A DNA stretch of 6,118 bases from positions 1 through 6,118 of the forward strand of contig JADFQT010000160.1 in assembly GCA_022561675.1 (NCBI GenBank), in the 5' to 3' direction. The position numbers were made by a program, and so were the translations under genes. The notes under the pieces are model-generated. The model was not told the DNA's origin, did no database searches, and saw nothing but the letters and a program-made list of their open reading frames with translations. The stretch is from Chloroflexota bacterium. Lineage in GTDB: Bacteria; Chloroflexota; Dehalococcoidia; Lucifugimonadales; UBA3495. Position 1 is the stretch's first letter, and every line of letters starts with the position of its first letter. Below, piece after piece: positions 1 to 4,572 of the stretch.

Positions 1-77
1 AGTACCTGACCGGCAAGCGCCCTATTAGAGAGGGAGAATCGGAAAAGAGGAATCAGAGAAGGAGAAGCGAATCATGA
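1..77 (+). CDS. Possible 3' end of an upstream gene (partial)
   Basis: Frame 3 is open from the window edge to a TGA at 75-77. That TGA overlaps the ATG of the next gene as ATGA, a junction typical of translationally coupled genes. The readable tail begins YLTGKRPIREGE and ends in a run of charged Arg/Glu/Ser residues. The other two plus frames are closed early, by TGA at 7-9 and TAG at 26-28. I do not recognise the tail. The purine-rich stretch may simply be an untranslated leader with a chance open frame, so this is a weak call resting mainly on the ATGA overlap. Confidence 0.22.
   Translation, partial: YLTGKRPIREGESEKRNQRRRSES
59..64 (+). promoter_or_regulatory. Ribosome binding site of the LLM oxidoreductase
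   Basis: AAGGAG lies 9 nt before the ATG at 74 and is a near-perfect Shine-Dalgarno sequence. It fixes the start of the following gene. Confidence 0.8.
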
Positions 78-1210
78 AGTTTGGGATGTTCTACGAGATT
101 CAGGTACCCAGGCCTGCGACTCCGGAGGCTGAGCACCAGCGAATCAGGGAAATAATCGACCAGGTGGTGCTGGCCGAGGAAATGGGCTTCGAGCACGTTT
201 GGTTTGTGGAGCACCACTTCCTCACCGAATGGGCTCACTGCAGCGCTAACGAGGTGATGCTTGCCGCCATTAGCCAGCACACCACCAACATGCGGCTGGG
301 CTTCGGCGTGGTGCTGCTGCCGGTGCATCATCCGCTGCACGTGGCGGTGAAGACGGCGACGCTGGATGTGCTCAGCGGTGGTCGTGTCGACGTGGGAGTG
401 GGCCGCTCCGGCAACCCCTACCAGCTGACTCCCTTTGGGGTAAACCTGGAGGATACCAAGGGAATCTGGGAAGAATCGCTCCAGATGCTGCCAAATATCT
501 GGACCCAAGAGCTCTACTCCCACCAGGGCAAGTACTTCAACGTGCCGGAACGGGAGGTAATCCCCAAGCCAATGCAAAAGCCCCATCCGCCGCTGTGGTC
601 GGCCTGCAGCCAGGACGACACCTTCCAGCGGGCTGGTGAGTTGGGCATCGGTTGTCTCTGTAACGTGCTGGGCCAGTACGACGCCGTGGAGAAGCGCATT
701 GGCGTCTACAAGGAAGCATTGAAAACCGCTCAGCCGGTGGGGAAGTTCATCAACGACAAAGTGGTGGTATCCAGCATCGGATTTTGCGACGAGAGCAAGA
801 AGGTTTGTCAGGAGCGGGGCGCCGAGCTGGCTGCCTGGAATATAAATATTCGCCTGCGGAATTACGAGCGGGGCTGGGCCGGCGTTGACACCAGTAAGGT
901 GCCGGAGGACTACAAGCACCACGTCCGGAGGATTGAATGGGACCCGCAGATGAGAAAGGGGGTGAGTCCTGAGGAGGTGCTTTCCACCGGCCGTTTCTGC
1001 GTGGGGACGCCCGATGACTGCATCGAGGTTATTGAGAATTACGAGCGCATCGGCGCCGACGAGATCATGCCCATATTCCAGGCTGGACCCGCCACCGATG
1101 CGGAGGTTAAAAACTCTCTCCGGCTATTCGGTAAATACGTGATTCCCCACTTCAAAGAGAAGGAGAGGCGGGCTCAGACCGCCGGCGCTGCGGCGGCCGG
1201 CAACGACTGA
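74..1210 (+). CDS. LLM class flavin-dependent oxidoreductase (bacterial luciferase-like monooxygenase)
   Basis: This 378-residue protein belongs to the bacterial luciferase-like family (PF00296), whose members use reduced FMN or F420 and often O2 to oxidise small organic substrates in the cytoplasm. The visible family pattern is an N-terminal MKFGMFYE strand, FVEHHF at residues 44-49 (His47 sits where luciferase alpha has its catalytic His44), LPVHHPLH at 82-89, and the hallmark ATLDVLSGGR at 95-104 followed by GVGRS at 108-112. After these come WEESL at 132-136 and QKPHPPLW at 168-175, typical of the substrate-side half. Luciferase's reactive Cys106 has no counterpart here, because GVGRS replaces GICRG, so light emission is unlikely. 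Length is normal for the family. The last residues are Lys/Glu then Ala/Gly rich and probably disordered. The start is supported by AAGGAG 9 nt upstream. The substrate cannot be read from sequence, nor can FMN be told from F420. SAR202-type Chloroflexota are known for many paralogues of this family, which fits but does not prove the host. Confidence 0.93.
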   Translation: MKFGMFYEIQVPRPATPEAEHQRIREIIDQVVLAEEMGFEHVWFVEHHFLTEWAHCSANEVMLAAISQHTTNMRLGFGVVLLPVHHPLHVAVKTATLDVLSGGRVDVGVGRSGNPYQLTPFGVNLEDTKGIWEESLQMLPNIWTQELYSHQGKYFNVPEREVIPKPMQKPHPPLWSACSQDDTFQRAGELGIGCLCNVLGQYDAVEKRIGVYKEALKTAQPVGKFINDKVVVSSIGFCDESKKVCQERGAELAAWNINIRLRNYERGWAGVDTSKVPEDYKHHVRRIEWDPQMRKGVSPEEVLSTGRFCVGTPDDCIEVIENYERIGADEIMPIFQAGPATDAEVKNSLRLFGKYVIPHFKEKERRAQTAGAAAAGND

Positions 1211-1225
1211 GTAATTATTTCAAAA

Positions 1226-1355
1226 CGTGCTTCGACCGGCTCACCACGAACGGCCCAGGCACCCGTTCGTGGTGAGCAGCGCTATGGCCGCAAATGCGGA
1301 CCGGACATAGGGCAATAACTGGAGCAGTTACTTGAAAGCTTGTCGAACCATGAGC
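1226..1355. repeat. Interrupted inverted repeat, dispersed-repeat type
   Basis: A perfect 15-bp inverted repeat pairs GCTCACCACGAACGG (1239-1253) with its complement at 1263-1277 around a 9-nt loop. It starts 28 nt after the monooxygenase stop. The left arm continues outward as a CGTGCTTCGACCG block (1226-1238). The matching outward piece of the right arm, TTGTCGAACCATGAGC, is displaced to 1340-1355. The intervening 1278-1339 (62 nt) looks like an insertion into the right arm and contains its own 6-bp hairpin, TAACTG at 1316-1321 pairing with CAGTTA at 1325-1330. No T-tract follows the main stem, so it is not a classical terminator, although it could protect the 3' end of the monooxygenase mRNA. 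From memory, motifs of the form GTTCGTGGTGAGC-TTGTCGAACC occur as dispersed intergenic repeats in several environmental genomes. Confidence 0.7.
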
Positions 1356-1489
1356 CGCCACTGAGCCCATTTTCATCTGTCGGTGGCGCCCCGCCGGGGC
1401 ACGATAACTTGTCAAAAGACGGTCCACTCAGATTACAAGAGTCTAGAGATAATCTCTGTTTCCTTGTTTAGTACCGGCGTCAGGGAGGC
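1356..1489. other. Intergenic stretch with no recognised gene
   Basis: No convincing coding frame is present. Two small hairpins can be drawn: GCCCC/GGGGC at 1388-1400 with a 3-nt loop, and AGAGA/TCTCT within 1445-1457. Both are too short for a call. An 82-codon open frame that begins here runs straight through the terminator stem, has no good ribosome binding site and lacks protein-like features. Confidence 0.5.
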
Positions 1490-1537
1490 AGTAAAAGAAA
1501 GTCCCGTCTCTTTTCAGCAGAGGCGGGACTTACTTTT
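1490..1537. terminator. Bidirectional intrinsic terminator
   Basis: AGTCCCGTCTC (1500-1510) pairs with GAGGCGGGACT (1520-1530), giving 11 bp with one G-T wobble and a 9-nt loop. On the minus strand the stem is followed by TTTCTTTTAC (1499 down to 1490), a good U-rich tail. The stem begins 36 nt after the stop of the small minus-strand gene. On the plus strand the tail is TACTTTTCC, which is weaker but usable, so the same hairpin could also end read-through from the monooxygenase 290 nt upstream. This placement between convergent genes is what a shared terminator should look like. Confidence 0.8.
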
Positions 1538-1566
1538 CCGGGATAGAGCCGGGATGATTCCAGTTT

Positions 1567-1833
1567 TTAACCGAATACGGGCGCGTAGAATTCCCCAAAA
1601 AACTGCCAGGATGTCTGTTGCGGATAGCTAGCCGCAGCCATTGATTCCGCTGCTTTCGAGACAGCTACCCGCTGGTCGATCCACCGCATGGCTTCTTGCG
1701 ACGTTTCCGATATAGCCAATTCCTGACGGCCAGGACGGGGTCCTGCTATAGAGCAATAGATAGACCGGCCGGCCTCTTGGATGACATAGCCCCGGTAGTA
1801 AATCGTTCTTCCCCTGGTTGAACCCTGCAGCAT
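1567..1833 (-). CDS. Small hypothetical protein, 88 residues
   Basis: I do not recognise this protein. It reads like a real small globular domain. An N-terminal half of alternating hydrophobic and polar residues (RTIYYRGYVIQEAGRSIYCS, residues 9-28) suggests two or three beta strands. An amphipathic helix follows (ETSQEAMRWIDQRVAVSKA, about 43-61), then an aromatic C-terminus (WQFFGEFY). There is no signal peptide, membrane segment or metal-binding cluster. The ATG at 1833 is preceded by GGAGG at a rather long 13-nt spacing, and the intrinsic terminator at 1490-1530 lies just after the TAA stop. Together these make a plausible single-gene transcription unit. The overlapping minus frame 1628-1945 has a less protein-like composition and no such start signal. 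The gene lies between repeats, about 0.3 kb from the cohesin-like gene on the same strand, and context gives no hint of function. Confidence 0.55.
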   Translation of the reverse strand: MLQGSTRGRTIYYRGYVIQEAGRSIYCSIAGPRPGRQELAISETSQEAMRWIDQRVAVSKAAESMAAASYPQQTSWQFFGEFYAPVFG

Positions 1834-1846
1834 GATGAAAAATAGA

Positions 1847-1851
1847 CCTCC
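1847..1851 (-). promoter_or_regulatory. Ribosome binding site of the small hypothetical gene
   Basis: GGAGG on the minus strand lies 13 nt before the ATG at 1833. The match is full but the spacing is longer than the usual 5-10 nt. No other in-frame ATG, GTG or TTG lies closer to it. Confidence 0.45.
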
Positions 1852-2003
1852 AAAACAGGTTGTGGTCCTCCTCCCAACCCTTCCGGTGCCGTGGGTCCCG
1901 GGTATTAGCCTCTTTGGTCGACAGGCTGGCCAGCTGTCTGGACATATGTTCTAATAAAGCCTGCCGACAGTCAACCGCCGGGTGTCATGAGATCCATTCA
2001 ATT
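1852..2003. other. Upstream region of the small gene; possible weak promoter
   Basis: No gene is supported here. On the minus strand TTGACT (1974-1969) is a good -35 hexamer. The best nearby -10 is only TAGAAC (1953-1948) at a short 15-bp spacing, so a promoter for the 88-residue gene is possible but not established. Confidence 0.3.
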
Positions 2004-2077
2004 GTCATTGCGAGGGCCGAGGCCCGAAGCAATCTCAGAAAGGTAAGGAGGGATTGCTTCGCTCCGCTCGCAATGAC
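2004..2077. repeat. REP-like imperfect palindrome (GTCATTGCGAG family)
   Basis: Outer arms GTCATTGCGAG (2004-2014) and CTCGCAATGAC (2067-2077) pair perfectly over 11 bp. Inner arms GAAGCAATC (2026-2034) and GATTGCTTC (2052-2060) pair over 9 bp around a 17-nt loop. Between outer and inner stems the left side carries 11 nt and the right side 6 nt. The left part forms its own mini-palindrome GGGCC-GA-GGCCC (2014-2025). The element ends 65 nt beyond the cohesin-like gene's stop. Sequences of the form GTCATTGCGAG...GAAGCAATC are, from general knowledge, a dispersed intergenic repeat seen in many bacterial genomes including Chloroflexota. It may stabilise mRNA 3' ends or be a non-autonomous mobile element. 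No transposase is present in the window. Confidence 0.8.
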
Positions 2078-2142
2078 ACTGGGCAGAAACGAAAGACGCC
2101 GTGAGATGTGATCAGATTGGACCTCGGGTCGACTGATGGCCG

Positions 2143-3168
2143 CTACTGAATGACCAATATCAGGGGGCTCAGGATTCCCAGGTGGTTGTTTCCAGCTTCT
2201 ATGGCCTTGGTTTCCCTGGGGGCTATTAGCGGCGCGAATTGCAGCAAAGTGCCTGACGGGCCGGTGCGGTTGATCGCCTCGAATTTCAGGCTAACCAGAG
2301 TAAATGGGGCCAGGACCGAATCTCCCAGGGTTCCGGCGGCATAGTCCACCTGGCCCTCCAAATTGTCAAACCCGGATTGGAGCACGACTTCCAGCGGAGC
2401 GCCGAACTTAATCTCCACCACTCTCAAGATGGATGGGTCAAAATCCAGATAAACCTGGACCGTGTCCACTGGGCTGTCGGTTTCAGCCTCTACAGTTACT
2501 TCCACTTCAAATAATTGCCCAATCCCCGGCTGGGGGACGCTGCTCCGTAGGTTTATGCCCACCGGAGGCCCCAGGCCCGGAGGTATCGGTACTGCAACGG
2601 GAGTGGGGGTTGGGGGAAGGATTGGTGCACCGACGGGAATGGCTTCAGGAGTTGCAGTTGCAACCCCCGGCGTCGGCGGCTGGGGCGTAGTTATTGCCGC
2701 TGTTGGCGTTGGAGCGAGGGTTGGTTGGGCAGGAACCGGCTCGGGCGTGGAGAAAAGAGCCGGGGCAGGCGTTGGGGCCGGCTGTCCGGTAGCCAAAGCG
2801 TTATTTGAGGGGTGGCTTGGATTGGCGGCTTCAGGAGGAAGCGCCAGGGCGGTGGCAGCCGGCGAGGGTGGTGCGATGGGAGCTGATCGGGGCGGGGCGG
2901 CGGGTGATGCGCCGGAGCCGGAAGCGCCGAAACCGGTTGATGCCGGAAGCTTAGCCGAGGATTCTAGTGCCTGGTTGCGTTGGTAGTCCTGCGCGATCAG
3001 CGCCTCGGAAACTAGATTGAGACACACCAGCCACATGACGTACAGGGGAATCATGTGGGACAAGCGGTGGGAAAAGACTAATCCGAGCCTGATTGGAGCT
3101 AATGCCCTGGGGACTAATGCCTTGCCCGAGGGAGATGGAGCATGTCGGCGAGGAAGGAGCCGTCTCAT
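2143..3168 (-). CDS. Secreted or anchored protein with Pro-rich linker and cohesin-like domain
   Basis: Three parts are visible in 341 residues. Residues 1-39 are basic (six Arg in the first 26). Residues 40-59 (IPLYVMWLVCLNLVSEALIA) form a hydrophobic segment that can act as a signal peptide or membrane anchor, with a possible cleavage after ALIA. Residues about 75-203 are a low-complexity Pro/Ala/Thr/Ser linker with many TP and PTP units, expected to be disordered and to span the cell envelope. Residues about 204-330 resemble a cohesin-type beta-sandwich (PF00963-like): GINLRSSVPQPG, then FEVEVTVEA, VYLDFDPSILRVVEI, GQVDYAAGTLGD and LVSLKFEAI, the usual strand order with the characteristic D-Y-A-A-G turn. 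Cohesins bind dockerins in cellulosomes, but such domains in Chloroflexota often occur outside cellulosomes. No dockerin or glycosidase is visible here, so the partner is unknown. The start is uncertain: ATG at 3168 is the first after an in-frame stop but lacks a clear ribosome binding site, and ATG at 3054 would give a shorter signal region. The gene follows hisS after 65 bp on the same strand. Confidence 0.8.
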   Translation of the reverse strand: MRRLLPRRHAPSPSGKALVPRALAPIRLGLVFSHRLSHMIPLYVMWLVCLNLVSEALIAQDYQRNQALESSAKLPASTGFGASGSGASPAAPPRSAPIAPPSPAATALALPPEAANPSHPSNNALATGQPAPTPAPALFSTPEPVPAQPTLAPTPTAAITTPQPPTPGVATATPEAIPVGAPILPPTPTPVAVPIPPGLGPPVGINLRSSVPQPGIGQLFEVEVTVEAETDSPVDTVQVYLDFDPSILRVVEIKFGAPLEVVLQSGFDNLEGQVDYAAGTLGDSVLAPFTLVSLKFEAINRTGPSGTLLQFAPLIAPRETKAIEAGNNHLGILSPLILVIQ

Positions 3169-3233
3169 CTCATGGCCAAGCCGCTAAGGCGGTGAGGGGA
3201 CATCTCTTCTTGGGTAGCGGTGGGTCATTACGG

Positions 3234-4499
3234 CTAACGAGACTGTCCCTCCAGGGATTCCAGGAATTCAGTAAGAGGGCGGGCCTCCTGGGTGGAGGTT
3301 TTCATATCTCGAATCACCACCTCGCCGCGGGCGATCTCGTCATCACCCAGGATGGCAACATAGGGTATTCCCAGCGCGTTGGCCTGGCGCATCTGTCCCC
3401 GCAGTGCCCGAGAGCCGCTGCTCAAAATCGCTCCCACTCCGGCCCGCCGGATTCTGGAGGCCAGCTCCAGGGCCGGGCCGCGGGCGGCCTCACCGACGTT
3501 GGCCACCAGGTAGCTGGGCGAAGGTTCTTCCGGAACCTCTACCCCGCTTCGTTTCAGGTTTAGGCTCAGTCGTTCCATGCCGGAGCCAAAGCCTATCCCT
3601 GGGGTGGGACGTCCGCCCAACTGCTCGATCAGGCCGTCGTAACGACCTCCGCCGCAGATGGTTGTTTGCCCTCCGGCGTCGGCGGGCTGAATCTCGAAAA
3701 CGGTGCGGGTGTAATAATCCAGGCCCCGCACCAGGCGATGGTCCACCTGGTAAGGAATTCCCATGGCCTGAAGATTTTCCTGCAACCGGTCCCAGTGGTC
3801 CTGGCATTCAGTACACAGGTGATCAATCGACCGGGGTGCTGCCTCTCCCAGGGCCCGGCAGGTTTCCACCTTACAGTCCAGCAGACGCAGAGGGTTGCGC
3901 GTTAGCCGGTTGCGGCAATCGGGGCAGATACGGTCCTGATATCCGGTATAGTAGGCCTTCAACTCGGCCACATAATTGGGGCGGCATTGGGAGTCGCCGA
4001 TGCTGTTCAGAAACAGGTCAAGGTCGCGTAATCCCAGGGAGCTCATTAGCTGCCAGCCCAACTCGATAACCTCGGCGTCCACCGAAGGATCCGGGTCGCC
4101 AATAATCTCAATGCCGAACTGGTGGTGCTCCCGATAGCGCCCGGCTTGCGGCCGCTCGTAGCGAAACACGGGACAGAAGTAGTACAGCCTCACCGGCTGG
4201 GGAAGGTTGTGCATTCCGTGTTCCAGGTAGGCTCGGCAGACCGGCGCCGTACCCTCCGGGCGAAGAGTTAGCTTGTCCCTGCCCCGGTCCTCGAAGGTAT
4301 ACATCTCCTTTTCAACTAGGTCGGTGCCCTCCCCCACGGACCGGACAAAGAGGTTGGCATCCTCGAAAGTCGGGCTGTCGATTCGCCAGAAGCCGTAGCG
4401 CCGGGCCAGAGCGACGGCCTTCGACTCGATATATCGCCAATATTTCTGCTCCTCGGGGAGCAGGTCGGTGGTGCCTCTGGGAGCTTGGAACGAGGTCAA
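3234..4499 (-). CDS. hisS: Histidine--tRNA ligase
   Basis: This class II synthetase charges tRNA-His with histidine in the cytoplasm and is essential. With the TTG start at 4499 it has 421 residues, the normal bacterial length. Visible signatures are APRGTTDLLPEE at 6-17, the motif 2 region FRYERPQAGRYREHHQFG at 112-129 with conserved Arg113 and Arg121, the histidine-specific LVRGLDYYTRTVFE at 256-269, GGGRYDGL at 283-290, and motif 3 GIGFGSGMERL at 301-311. The C-terminal anticodon-binding domain is about 328-421. The insertion domain carries Cys pairs CPDC (192-195) and CTEC (229-232) plus Cys209 and Cys214, a possible metal site. The frame stays open upstream to 4610, but those residues are not family-like and would overlap the CoA-transferase end. 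A GAGG 6 nt before TTG supports the chosen start. The gene follows the CoA-transferase by 73 bp and precedes the cohesin-like gene. I saw no T-box leader. Confidence 0.96.
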   Translation of the reverse strand: MTSFQAPRGTTDLLPEEQKYWRYIESKAVALARRYGFWRIDSPTFEDANLFVRSVGEGTDLVEKEMYTFEDRGRDKLTLRPEGTAPVCRAYLEHGMHNLPQPVRLYYFCPVFRYERPQAGRYREHHQFGIEIIGDPDPSVDAEVIELGWQLMSSLGLRDLDLFLNSIGDSQCRPNYVAELKAYYTGYQDRICPDCRNRLTRNPLRLLDCKVETCRALGEAAPRSIDHLCTECQDHWDRLQENLQAMGIPYQVDHRLVRGLDYYTRTVFEIQPADAGGQTTICGGGRYDGLIEQLGGRPTPGIGFGSGMERLSLNLKRSGVEVPEEPSPSYLVANVGEAARGPALELASRIRRAGVGAILSSGSRALRGQMRQANALGIPYVAILGDDEIARGEVVIRDMKTSTQEARPLTEFLESLEGQSR

Positions 4500-4505
4500 A
4501 CTAAT

Positions 4506-4509
4506 CCTC
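4506..4509 (-). promoter_or_regulatory. Ribosome binding site deciding the hisS TTG start
   Basis: GAGG on the minus strand is 6 nt before the TTG at 4499-4497. No in-frame ATG or GTG occurs near the conserved N-terminus. The codons just upstream are AGT, ATT, AGG and another TTG that lies within the binding site region. TTG at 4499 is therefore the best start. Confidence 0.65.
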
Positions 4510-4541
4510 AACGATGGCCCCAGCGCGGGCCTAAAAACTGA

Positions 4542-4547
4542 ATTATA
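4542..4547 (-). promoter_or_regulatory. Probable -10 element of a hisS promoter
   Basis: A perfect TATAAT lies on the minus strand 42 nt before the hisS TTG, in the short gap after the CoA-transferase stop. The -35 side is poor: TTCCGC at 16 bp spacing overlaps the end of the upstream gene. Transcription would start near 4532-4536, giving a leader of roughly 35 nt. This leader contains a 5-bp GGCCC/GGGCC hairpin (4531 to 4516) just before the ribosome binding site. That hairpin could modulate translation, but it is too small to assign a mechanism. Confidence 0.5.
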
Positions 4548-4572
4548 CGGGTCGTCCGGAAAAGCGGAAGGG

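Noticed and set aside
53..922. A 289-codon open frame on the minus strand opposite the monooxygenase
   Set aside because: It lies fully antisense to a clear PF00296 gene. Its His/Leu/Val-rich composition is what the complement of that gene's codons would give, and no family pattern is visible.
1381..1537. T-box riboswitch before a gene
   Set aside because: GGTGGCGCCCCGCCG at about 1382-1396 and the following hairpin-plus-T-tract recalled a T-box, but the anti-terminator sequence is not matched, no specifier stem is visible, and no synthetase follows on that strand.
1383..1631. Plus-strand 82-codon frame
   Set aside because: It runs through the terminator hairpin and into the 3' end of the small minus-strand gene, with no convincing ribosome binding site or domain-like composition.
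1628..1945. Minus-strand 105-codon frame overlapping the small gene
   Set aside because: It competes with the 88-residue frame, which has the better hydrophobic pattern, a GGAGG and a terminator close to its stop. I saw no sign that the two frames are one gene broken by a frameshift.
1211..2142. CRISPR array or tRNA gene in the long gap
   Set aside because: No regularly spaced direct repeats occur, and no cloverleaf with a TTCGA-type T arm and CCA-type acceptor could be drawn. The TTCGA present belongs to the inverted repeat.
2462..2986. Plus-strand Gly/Val/Ala-rich frame of 174 codons
   Set aside because: It mirrors the Pro/Ala/Thr-rich linker of the cohesin-like gene. The GV and GA repeats are the antisense reading of TP and AP codons.
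3169..3233. Terminator between hisS and the cohesin-like gene
   Set aside because: Only a 4-bp CCGC/GCGG stem is present, with no T-tract, so co-transcription remains possible.
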